Positions 1 to 5,386 of a stretch of 5,386 nucleotides of DNA are shown piece after piece. How positions within the stretch are numbered: the stretch's first letter is position 1; each line of letters opens with the position of its first letter. Under the pieces are notes generated by a model. The model saw only the letters and a list, made by a program, of their open reading frames with translations. It did not search any database and was not told the origin of the DNA. Origin of the DNA: an uncultured Alphaproteobacteria bacterium (GTDB lineage Bacteria > Pseudomonadota > Alphaproteobacteria > RF32 > CAG-239); the NCBI GenBank assembly GCA_944391355.1, contig CALXTG010000077.1, forward strand, positions 1-5,386. Reading direction: 5' to 3'. The translations under genes and the position numbers were made by a program.

Positions 1-476
1 CGGGACTTTGGCTTCTGGTCGCCGGAGCTGTCGAAGCTAAGTATGTTATGCCGAAAGATTCTTTGCCGGCGAAGGAAAAACAGGCCGGCCGCAAGGCGCG
101 TTATCAGCTGCGTAATCTGGACAAAGACGGGGACGGTAAACTGAGTCTGGAAGAATTTAAGAGCCGTAAATTAAGCCGCGAAGACCGGCGGATTATTCGC
201 AGACAAAAGAAAGAGGGAACTTATAAATCTCCGGAAGAGATGTTTAGAGAAATAGACGTTGACGGAACCGGTTATATTGATGCCGGGCAGATGGCGGATT
301 TTTATGCCGGCAAAAAGCCCGAACCAAAAGCCAAACCAGCGGAAACTCCGACAGAAGATAACGGAACAGCCGGAGCAAAAACACCGGCAGCGGAGGCGGC
401 AGAGGGGAATGATGTCGGTGTCGGCCTTGAAGCGGAAAAAAATCTGAAAGATGGTGAAAATTTGCTTGCCAATTAG
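1..476 (+). CDS. EF-hand calcium-binding protein, probably exported; 5' end missing
   Basis: A small EF-hand protein, likely a calcium-binding or calcium-sensing protein of the cell envelope; partner unknown. Counting from the ATG at 48, residues 25-36 (DKDGDGKLSLEE) form a canonical loop with D, D, D, G and a final E at the ligand positions. Residues 70-81 (DVDGTGYIDAGQ) form a second loop with Q instead of E at position 12, so weaker calcium binding is expected. A basic linker separates them, and the tail from about residue 90 is a low-complexity Ala/Pro/Glu/Lys stretch. The frame stays open to the left edge, and bases 3-47 encode GLWLLVAGAVEAKYV, which resembles the hydrophobic core and V-x-A cleavage site of a signal peptide. 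The ATG at 48 has no Shine-Dalgarno sequence, and no ATG, GTG or TTG codon lies between 3 and 47, so the start is probably before the window. Function beyond calcium binding cannot be assigned. Confidence 0.8.
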   Translation, partial: GLWLLVAGAVEAKYVMPKDSLPAKEKQAGRKARYQLRNLDKDGDGKLSLEEFKSRKLSREDRRIIRRQKKEGTYKSPEEMFREIDVDGTGYIDAGQMADFYAGKKPEPKAKPAETPTEDNGTAGAKTPAAEAAEGNDVGVGLEAEKNLKDGENLLAN

Positions 477-494
477 AAATTATGAGAGTATAAG
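466..494 (+). promoter_or_regulatory. Candidate sigma-70-type promoter for rpmI-rplT
   Basis: TTGCCA at 466-471 and TATAAG at 489-494 are separated by exactly 17 bases, and each hexamer differs from the consensus (TTGACA, TATAAT) at one position. The -35 box lies inside the last codons of the EF-hand gene. Transcription would start near 500, giving an rpmI leader of roughly 80 bases. The leader contains the 8-base palindrome GGCATGCC at 526-533, but I could not fold it into a convincing L20-binding structure. The assignment rests on sequence match and position only. Confidence 0.5.
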
Positions 495-583
495 CATAGT
501 GCTTTAGAGTAATTAAGGCTGGTATGGCATGCCTGGTTGCTCATAGAATCCAAGTAATAAAATTTTTTAAGAAAGGGATTAAA

Positions 584-781
584 ATGCCAAAATTAAAAAC
601 CAAAAGTGCGGTTAAGAAGCGTTTCAGCGCTACCGGAACCGGCAAATTGAAAAGAAATTTTGCAAAAAAGAGACACTGTCTGTTCTGCAAATCTCCCAAA
701 ATGAAAAGACAAGCTCGCGGTACTGTTCTTCTGAGTGAAGCCGATACCAGAATTGTTAAACAGTTTTTACCGTATTTGTAG
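584..781 (+). CDS. rpmI: 50S ribosomal protein L35
   Basis: L35, a small basic protein of the large ribosomal subunit. The 65-residue product matches the family's usual length and begins MPKLKTKSAVKKRF, the typical L35 N-terminus; it ends QFLPYL. The start at 584 is preceded by a purine-rich Shine-Dalgarno stretch (AAGAAAGGG, 569-577). The in-frame ATG at 524 would add 20 residues foreign to the family and is not used here. The gene is followed after 12 bases by rplT, the usual partner. One oddity is a Cys-x-x-Cys pair (C32 and C35, in RHCLFCKSPK) in the central basic region, where L35 proteins I know have no such pair. In some bacteria L20 represses translation of this operon by binding the leader; whether that applies here cannot be told. 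Confidence 0.96.
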   Translation: MPKLKTKSAVKKRFSATGTGKLKRNFAKKRHCLFCKSPKMKRQARGTVLLSEADTRIVKQFLPYL

Positions 782-785
782 GAGG
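780..785 (+). promoter_or_regulatory. rplT ribosome-binding site overlapping the rpmI stop codon
   Basis: AGGAGG at 780-785 is a full-consensus Shine-Dalgarno sequence 8 bases before the rplT ATG. Its first two bases are the last two bases of the rpmI TAG stop codon. Ribosomes terminating on rpmI therefore sit on the rplT initiation site, which is the arrangement expected for translational coupling and matched output of L35 and L20 (inference). Confidence 0.8.
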
Positions 786-793
786 ATATTTAG

Positions 794-1153
794 ATGTCTC
801 GTGTTAAAAGAGGTGTAACGACTCACGCTCGCCATAAAAAAATTCTGGATATGGCTAAAGGTTACAGAGGTCGTTCAAAAAATGTTTTCAGAGTTGCGGT
901 TGAAAAAGTTGAAAAAGCTTTACAATATGCATACCGTGACAGACGCGCCAAAAAGAGAAGTTTCCGCGCTTTGTGGATTCAGAGAATCAATGCGGCTACC
1001 CGTCTGCAGGATATGACTTATTCCCGATTTATGTGCGGGCTTAACAAAGCCGGCATTGAACTCGACCGAAAAGTCCTTGCTGATATCGCTTTGAAAGAGC
1101 CTGCTAATTTTGCCAAGCTGGTTGAGGCTGCAAAATCTGCTTTAAATAAGTAA
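794..1153 (+). CDS. rplT: 50S ribosomal protein L20
   Basis: L20 binds 23S rRNA directly and is needed early in assembly of the large subunit; in several bacteria it also represses its own operon. The 119-residue product has the full family pattern: N-terminal VKRGVTTHARHKK and KGYRGRSKNVFR, a very basic extended RNA-binding tail, then ALQYAYRDRRAKKRSFRALWIQRINAA and the globular C-terminal part with TYSRF...GLNKAGIELDRKVLADIA. Length is within one or two residues of typical L20. Codon use is more A/T-rich than in the flanking pheS-pheT genes, probably reflecting high expression. It lies 12 bases after rpmI in one transcription unit. A hairpin downstream may end most transcripts or let part of them continue into pheS. 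Confidence 0.97.
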   Translation: MSRVKRGVTTHARHKKILDMAKGYRGRSKNVFRVAVEKVEKALQYAYRDRRAKKRSFRALWIQRINAATRLQDMTYSRFMCGLNKAGIELDRKVLADIALKEPANFAKLVEAAKSALNK

Positions 1154-1168
1154 GAACGATTTTAAGCA

Positions 1169-1220
1169 AAAATGCTGAAAAGAGTTAACTTGAATTTTCG
1201 GGTTGACTCTTTTGCATTTT
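1169..1220 (+). terminator. Probable intrinsic terminator or attenuating hairpin after rplT
   Basis: AAAAGAGTTAAC (1178-1189) pairs with GTTGACTCTTTT (1202-1213) over 12 base pairs with one G-U wobble, around a 12-base loop. After a 2-base bulge the stem continues as AAAATGC (1169-1175) with GCATTTT (1214-1220). The core stem is followed by a T-rich run (TCTTTTGCATTTT) and preceded by an A-rich run, so it could stop transcription in either direction. The stem is only moderately GC-rich, so termination may be partial, with read-through to pheS. Confidence 0.6.
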
Positions 1221-1225
1221 AAAAT

Positions 1226-1244
1226 TCCGGCCTTAGCGGTCGGA
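1226..1244 (+). other. Short GC-rich hairpin in the pheS leader
   Basis: TCCGGCC (1226-1232) pairs with GGTCGGA (1238-1244) around the 5-base loop TTAGC: 7 base pairs including one G-U. No T-run follows, so this is not an intrinsic terminator by itself. It begins 6 bases after the preceding hairpin and ends 33 bases before the pheS start codon. Its role is unknown; an mRNA-stabilising or regulatory leader structure is possible. Confidence 0.4.
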
Positions 1245-1277
1245 GCTCATGTTTAAGTTTAACATTTCAGGTGGAAA

Positions 1278-2381
1278 ATGGAAAATACGGAACAATTACA
1301 GAAAGAGCTGACGGCAGAAGTAACCGCCGCGGCGGATATGAAGGCCCTGGAAGAACTGCGTGTTGCAATTCTCGGTAAAAAAGGCCGGATTACCGAAATG
1401 ATGAAGGGCTTGGGAGCAATGCCGGCCGAAGAGAGAAAAGAAGCCGGAAAAACGCTGAATATCCTTAAAAGCAAGGTTGAAGAAGCTTTGGAATCCCGCA
1501 AACAGGTCTTGGAAGTTCAGGAACTGAATGCCAAACTGGCTGACGAAAAAATTGACGTTACCCTGCCGGTGCGTCCGGAAAAGCAGGGGCGGATTCATCC
1601 GGTTTCAAAAATTTTTGAGGAAGTTACGGCTATTTTCGGCGAGATGGGTTTCAGTGTGGCCGAAGGCCCGGATATTGAAGACCAGTTCCATAATTTTAAT
1701 GCGCTGAATATGCCGGCCAATCATCCGGCGCGGCAGATGCAGGATACTTTCTATATTCCCAATCCCGACAGCGAAGATAAAGACGACAGTTTTGTGGTCA
1801 GAACACATACTTCGCCGGTACAGATCCGGACGATGGAAAAACAGCAGCCGCCGATCCGCATCATTGCTCCGGGCCGCACTTACCGCAGTGATTATGACGC
1901 CACTCATACCCCGATGTTCCACCAGGTCGAGGGTTTGGTTATCGGTAAGGATATTACCATGGCGCATTTGAAAGGCTGTCTGTATGATTTTGTTAAGGCA
2001 TTTTTTGAGCTTGATAATATTCCGGTGCGTTACCGGCCGTCGTTTTTTCCGTTTACCGAGCCTTCGGCGGAAATGGATATCGGCTGTCTGAAAAGCAAAA
2101 ATGAACTGAAAATCGGTGCCGGAACCGATTGGCTGGAAATTCTGGGCTGCGGTATGGTACACCCCAATGTTCTGTGCGCCGGCGGCATTGATCCCGATGT
2201 CTATCAGGGTTTTGCTTTCGGGGTCGGTCTGGATCGCCTGGCAATGTTAAAATACGGAATTCCCGATTTGCGGACTTTCTTTGAATCGGATATCCGCTGG
2301 CTGAAACATTACGGTTTTGTGCCTTTGGATATTTCGTCAATGACAGGGGGTTTAAGCAATAACGGAGGAGCGGCAAGATGA
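1278..2381 (+). CDS. pheS: Phenylalanyl-tRNA synthetase alpha subunit
   Basis: The catalytic subunit of the cytoplasmic alpha2-beta2 phenylalanyl-tRNA synthetase, which activates Phe with ATP and charges tRNA-Phe. The 367-residue length is slightly long but usual for alphaproteobacterial PheS. Residues 1 to about 100 are the charged, helical tRNA-binding arm. The class II core follows: motif 1 region from HPVSKIFEEV (residue 107), RTHTSPVQ (175-182), motif 2 GRTYRSDYDATHTPMFHQVEG (199-219), the phenylalanine-pocket region FFPFTEPSAEMDI, and motif 3 GFAFGVGLDRLAMLKYGI (311-328) with its arginine at 320. No key motif is missing. The ATG at 1278 follows an AGG(TGG) ribosome-binding site at 1269-1274. 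The stop overlaps the pheT start (ATGA), so the subunits are probably translationally coupled. A leader with two hairpins lies upstream. Confidence 0.97.
   Translation: MENTEQLQKELTAEVTAAADMKALEELRVAILGKKGRITEMMKGLGAMPAEERKEAGKTLNILKSKVEEALESRKQVLEVQELNAKLADEKIDVTLPVRPEKQGRIHPVSKIFEEVTAIFGEMGFSVAEGPDIEDQFHNFNALNMPANHPARQMQDTFYIPNPDSEDKDDSFVVRTHTSPVQIRTMEKQQPPIRIIAPGRTYRSDYDATHTPMFHQVEGLVIGKDITMAHLKGCLYDFVKAFFELDNIPVRYRPSFFPFTEPSAEMDIGCLKSKNELKIGAGTDWLEILGCGMVHPNVLCAGGIDPDVYQGFAFGVGLDRLAMLKYGIPDLRTFFESDIRWLKHYGFVPLDISSMTGGLSNNGGAAR
2364..2368 (+). promoter_or_regulatory. pheT ribosome-binding site within the pheS coding sequence
   Basis: GGAGG at 2364-2368 lies inside the last codons of pheS, 9 bases before the pheT ATG at 2378. 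Together with the 4-base ATGA overlap it fixes the pheT start and suggests that ribosomes finishing pheS re-initiate on pheT, helping keep the two subunits equal. Confidence 0.75.
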
Positions 2382-4771
2382 AATTTACAATCTCGTGGTT
2401 AAAAGAACATTTGGATACGACGGCCGGCGTTGAGGAAATTGCCGAAACGCTGACGAAAATCGGTTTGGAGGTTGAGGAAATTATCAACCCCGCCGCCAAG
2501 TTAGAAGGTTTTGTTACGGCAAAGGTTGAAACTTTTGCCGAACATCCGGACTCGGATCATCTGCATTTGCTGACGGTTAATACCGGTAAGGAAAAGCTGC
2601 AGGTCGTCTGCGGGGCGCCGAATGTGGCGCTGAATACCGTCGGTATTTTTGCGCCGGCCGGGGTGACCATTCCTTCTTATAACGAAGTTTTGAAAGTGGG
2701 TAAAATCCGCGGAATCGAAAGTTTCGGCATGATGTGTTCGGAAAAGGAGCTGTGCATCGGTGATGACCATAACGGTATTATCGTTCTGCCGCAGGATACC
2801 CCGATTGGTTTGCCGGCGGCTGAGGTTCTGAATATTGACCCGGTTATTGAACTCAATATTACGCCGAACCGGGCTGAATGTCTGGGGGTTCGCGGAATTG
2901 CCCGCGACTTGGCGGCCGCCGGTCTGGGTAAACTGAAGCCTTTACAGATTAAGAACACGCCCGGCAGTTTCGAGAGCCCGATTAAGGTCGAAATTCAATG
3001 TCCGGAAGCCTGCGCAACTTATGTTGCCCGTTATATCAAGGGGGTTAACAATCAGGCAGAAACGCCGAAATGGATGAAAGACCGCCTGACGGCAATCGGT
3101 TTGCGTTCGATTTCGCCGCTGGTTGATATTACCAACTATATCAATTATGATCTGGCGCGGCCGCTGCACGTTTTTGATGCCGATAAGCTGGTCGGGAATA
3201 TTACGGTCAGAATGGCGGAAAACGGCGAAAAATTTGTTTCTCTGGAAGAAAAAGAATACAAGCTTGATGATAAATCGCTGGGGATTTGCGATGATGAGGG
3301 CGTTCAGTGTCTGGGCGGCATTATGGGCGGTATTGCCAAAGGCTGTACGGAAAATACGCGTAATGTCCTGCTGGAATGCGCCTGGTTTAATCCGGAAAAT
3401 ATTGCCCGCACCGGCCGTCATTTTCAGATTGATTCCGACTCGCGCTACCGTTACGAACGCTGGGTCGATCCGCAGTCAAACCTGTCGGGTTCCGATTATG
3501 CCACGCAGCTGATTTTGGATATCTGCGGCGGCGAGGCGGCCGAGGTCGAAGTCGCCGGCTGTGAAGATTATCAGAAACGGGTGGCTTATCTGCGGCCGGA
3601 GCGGATTAAAGAATTTGTCGGTATTGAGGTCGGCAAGGAAAAAATTATTGAAATCCTGAATAACCTCGGCTTTGAAACCGGTGAGGAAAACGGACGGATT
3701 AAAGCCGTGTCTCCGACCTGGCGCGGCGATATTGAAGGGGAGCATGATTTGGTCGAAGAAGTGGTGCGCATGATCGGGCTGGATGAAATTCCGGCGCAGT
3801 CGCTGCCGCGCGACCAGTTTCCTAAACAGGTTTTGAGTCCCGAGCAGCGCCGGGTTGTCACGGTTAAACATGAATTGGCCGCGCGCGGTATGCTGGAAAC
3901 GGTGACCTGGAGTTTTACCGATTCACAATTGGCGGACAGCTTCCGTGCCGGTGCCGAGCCGGTGTTGCTGATGAATCCGATTGCCGCCGATTTGGACGAA
4001 ATGCGTCCTTCTCTGCTGCCGAATCTACTGTCCGCGGTTAAAAATAATATTGCCCGCGGTTATGCCAATGTCGCTTTGTTTGAAGTCGGACCGGAATTTT
4101 ACGGTCGCAAGCCCGGTGAACAACATTTGGTTGCCGCCGGAGTTCGCGCCGGTCAGACCGCGAAAAAACACTGGACCGGCGAAGCGCGCGCCTATGATGT
4201 TTTCGATGCCAAGGCCGATGCGCTGGCGGCGATTGCCGCGGCGAACGGCCCGTGTGAGAACGCTCAGATTACGACAGATGCGCCGGCTTATTATCATCCC
4301 GGCCGCAGCGGCGTTCTGCGTTTGGGAAAAAATGTTTTGGCGGTCTTCGGCGAGCTGCATCCGGCGGTGCTGAAAAAATTCGGTATCAAGCAGCGTTTGG
4401 TTGCTTTTGAGGTTTATCTGAGTAATGTTCCCCTGCCGCGCGGCGGGAGCGGCAAGGCCAAGAAAAAACTTGAGCTTTCCGCTTTTCAGCCGGTTGATAA
4501 AGATCTGGCTTTTGTGGTTGATAAAAGAGTTGAAGCGGCGGCGGTTATTGCCGCGGCTAAAGCTGCCGATAAAAACCATATTACCGATGTCAGGGTTTTT
4601 GACGTCTATGAAGGCGAGAATCTGCCGGCAGGCAAAAAATCTCTGGCGCTCGGTTTAACTTTCCAGCCGCAGGAAAATACTTTTACCGATCAGGAAATTG
4701 AAACCCTGATGCAGAAAGTGATACAGGAAGTGGCTAAAAAAACCGGGGGAGAACTTAGAAAGTTCGTATAA
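2378..4771 (+). CDS. pheT: Phenylalanyl-tRNA synthetase beta subunit
   Basis: The 797-residue beta subunit of PheRS; it binds tRNA-Phe and hydrolyses mischarged Tyr-tRNA-Phe. Domains in order: an N-terminal segment (MKFTISWLKEHLD); an OB-fold tRNA-binding domain at about 45-150 (HPDSDHLHLLTVN, VCGAPNV); NRAECLGVRG at 164-173; the B3/B4 editing domain with PLVDITNYINYD from 247, RPLHVFD with H264, and GGIMGG at 313-318; the B5 domain from about 402; a class II-like, non-catalytic core at about 480-690 (MNPIAADLDEMRPSLLPNLL, ALFEVGPEF); and a ferredoxin-fold anticodon-binding domain at about 701-797 (FQPVDKDLAFVVD ... FTDQEIE). Length is normal and all domains are intact. One oddity: the usual SDA-x-YRFERGVDP-like motif reads DSDSRYRYERWVDP, with W362 where glycine is expected and S355 where alanine is common. 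Confidence 0.97.
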   Translation: MKFTISWLKEHLDTTAGVEEIAETLTKIGLEVEEIINPAAKLEGFVTAKVETFAEHPDSDHLHLLTVNTGKEKLQVVCGAPNVALNTVGIFAPAGVTIPSYNEVLKVGKIRGIESFGMMCSEKELCIGDDHNGIIVLPQDTPIGLPAAEVLNIDPVIELNITPNRAECLGVRGIARDLAAAGLGKLKPLQIKNTPGSFESPIKVEIQCPEACATYVARYIKGVNNQAETPKWMKDRLTAIGLRSISPLVDITNYINYDLARPLHVFDADKLVGNITVRMAENGEKFVSLEEKEYKLDDKSLGICDDEGVQCLGGIMGGIAKGCTENTRNVLLECAWFNPENIARTGRHFQIDSDSRYRYERWVDPQSNLSGSDYATQLILDICGGEAAEVEVAGCEDYQKRVAYLRPERIKEFVGIEVGKEKIIEILNNLGFETGEENGRIKAVSPTWRGDIEGEHDLVEEVVRMIGLDEIPAQSLPRDQFPKQVLSPEQRRVVTVKHELAARGMLETVTWSFTDSQLADSFRAGAEPVLLMNPIAADLDEMRPSLLPNLLSAVKNNIARGYANVALFEVGPEFYGRKPGEQHLVAAGVRAGQTAKKHWTGEARAYDVFDAKADALAAIAAANGPCENAQITTDAPAYYHPGRSGVLRLGKNVLAVFGELHPAVLKKFGIKQRLVAFEVYLSNVPLPRGGSGKAKKKLELSAFQPVDKDLAFVVDKRVEAAAVIAAAKAADKNHITDVRVFDVYEGENLPAGKKSLALGLTFQPQENTFTDQEIETLMQKVIQEVAKKTGGELRKFV

Positions 4772-4794
4772 CGGGTAACTAATACAGAATTTGC

Positions 4795-4845
4795 GAGTAG
4801 CCGGACCGGTCACGTACTAAGATGTACGCTCACGCTCCGGCTCTC
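4795..4845 (+). terminator. Probable pheST transcription terminator; nested hairpin, possible dispersed repeat
   Basis: AGCCGGA (4799-4805) pairs perfectly with TCCGGCT (4836-4842). GAG (4795-4797) and CTC (4843-4845) extend the stem past a single bulged T. Inside lies a second perfect hairpin, CGTAC (4813-4817) with GTACG (4824-4828) around TAAGAT. The right arm contains the tandem ACGCTC-ACGCTC (4826-4837). The 3' flank is T-rich (CTTAATTCTTATTATTT). It starts 23 bases after the pheT stop, so the end of the pheST transcript is the simplest reading. The large interior and nested stem are unusual for a plain terminator. Confidence 0.55.
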
Positions 4846-4910
4846 TTAATTCTTATTATTTACCTCGTTCTCCGAACTCTCTTACTATACGGCAGAAGAA
4901 AAGATTTTGC

Positions 4911-4938
4911 TTGTTATCCTTTTCATTCGGTGTAGACT
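4911..4938 (+). promoter_or_regulatory. Candidate promoter for the downstream hydrolase gene
   Basis: TTGTTA (4911-4916) and TAGACT (4933-4938) are 16 bases apart, each matching 4 of 6 consensus positions. A start near 4945 would leave a leader of about 26 bases. A better -10-like match, TATAAA at 4948-4953, lacks a convincing -35 box and would put the start on the ribosome-binding site. Position after a likely terminator supports some promoter here, but the exact one is uncertain. Confidence 0.3.
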
Positions 4939-4970
4939 GAAACCTGATATAAAAATATGAGGAGGGGACG

Positions 4971-5386
4971 ATGCCGGAATTTACTTATCAACTCTATGGG
5001 AAAAAGGACTCTCCCGCAAAACTGGTCGTTTATCTGCACGGCTATAATCAAAATCAAAAAAGCGGCGAAGCGGTTTTGACCGAATTTGCCGGGCTGCTTC
5101 CCGACAGCGTAATTGCCGCGCCGCTGGCCGAGACGGTCAGCGAAAAGAATTCGGAAACCCGGCAATGGTACAGTATTGACGTTTTTGACCCGCAGGGAAA
5201 AAGACGAAATCCGCAGTGTTCAACGGCGGAGATTATGGAAATTTATGACACCGCGGCAGAGCAATTGGCAGAACAGGCGTTGAAAATCAATCATTTTATT
5301 ACCAAGCTGCAGCAGCAATTTAAGATTGACGACGGACATACCTATCTGTCCGGTTTTTCTCAGGGGGCGCAGCTGGCGCTTTATAC
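4971..5386 (+). CDS. Alpha/beta hydrolase of the phospholipase/carboxylesterase family; 3' end missing
   Basis: The first 138 residues of a serine hydrolase resembling the carboxylesterase/phospholipase (Abhydrolase_2) family, usually a little over 200 residues long. These are generally cytoplasmic esterases acting on short acyl esters or lysophospholipids; the substrate here cannot be told. Visible motifs are VVYLHGYNQN (HG of the oxyanion hole, H23-G24), a central APLAETVS and RQWYSI (64-69) typical of the family, and the nucleophile elbow GFSQGA with the predicted catalytic serine at 130. The Asp and His of the triad would lie beyond the window. There is no signal peptide. The ATG at 4971 follows a strong AGGAGG at 4960-4965, and an in-frame stop at 4950 rules out an earlier start. 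It is separated from pheT by 199 bases and a likely terminator, so it is probably transcribed on its own. Confidence 0.88.
   Translation, partial: MPEFTYQLYGKKDSPAKLVVYLHGYNQNQKSGEAVLTEFAGLLPDSVIAAPLAETVSEKNSETRQWYSIDVFDPQGKRRNPQCSTAEIMEIYDTAAEQLAEQALKINHFITKLQQQFKIDDGHTYLSGFSQGAQLALY

Noticed and set aside
524..583. Upstream in-frame ATG that would extend L35 by 20 residues (MACLVAHRIQ...)
   Set aside because: L35 proteins start MPKLKTK, which matches the ATG at 584 with its own ribosome-binding site; the extension has no family support and no good Shine-Dalgarno sequence.
1203..1225. TTGACT and TAAAAT considered as a pheS promoter
   Set aside because: The spacing is only 11 bases, far below the 16-18 normal for sigma-70, and the elements lie within the terminator stem.
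1249..1311. Small open frame starting MFKFNIS ahead of pheS, considered as a Phe leader peptide for attenuation
   Set aside because: It has only two Phe codons, its GGAG is just 3 bases from the ATG, it runs into pheS in another frame, and no terminator hairpin lies downstream of it as attenuation would need.
1605..2162. Long antisense open frame inside pheS
   Set aside because: It lies wholly opposite a clear PheS coding sequence, has no recognisable domain, and such frames arise from the codon use of the real gene.
3123..3512. Second + strand open frame within pheT, and another at 3981-4373
   Set aside because: They overlap intact PheT domains in a different frame and their products show no family resemblance.
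4025..4579. Long antisense open frame inside pheT, with similar ones at 2942-3421 and 3476-3871
   Set aside because: These are shadows of the PheT reading frame without domain or initiation signals.

Overview
The window is a chromosomal segment of a bacterium, most likely an alphaproteobacterium. This is inferred from the style of the PheT N-terminus (MKFTISWLKEHLD), the PheS C-terminus (HYGF...SMTGGLS) and the L35 and L20 sequences; no database search was possible. All genes recognised lie on the + strand. Most of the window is a conserved translation-gene cluster and looks ordinary. I found no mobile element, CRISPR array, tRNA or rRNA gene, and no convincing new biological system.

Layout: (1) positions 1-476 hold the 3' part of a gene for a small, probably exported, EF-hand calcium-binding protein whose true start lies before the window. 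(2) A promoter-like pair overlaps the end of that gene and is followed by rpmI (ribosomal protein L35, 584-781) and rplT (L20, 794-1153). The two are tightly spaced, and the rplT Shine-Dalgarno sequence overlaps the rpmI stop codon. (3) A 124-base gap contains two consecutive hairpins, the first resembling an intrinsic terminator. (4) pheS (1278-2381) and pheT (2378-4771) encode the alpha and beta subunits of phenylalanyl-tRNA synthetase and overlap by ATGA. (5) A 199-base gap carries a GC-rich nested hairpin with a T-rich flank, probably the end of the pheST transcript, and then a candidate promoter. (6) At 4971 an alpha/beta-hydrolase gene of the phospholipase/carboxylesterase family begins and runs off the window.

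The rpmI-rplT-pheS-pheT order is the well-known core of the bacterial thrS-infC-rpmI-rplT-pheS-pheT cluster. L35 and L20 build the 50S subunit and PheST charges tRNA-Phe, so the block serves translation. Neither infC nor thrS is next to rpmI here; the EF-hand gene takes that place. The points most worth a second look are two substitutions in a conserved motif of the PheT editing half, a Cys-x-x-Cys pair in L35, the two-hairpin leader before pheS, and the nested hairpin after pheT as a possible dispersed repeat.
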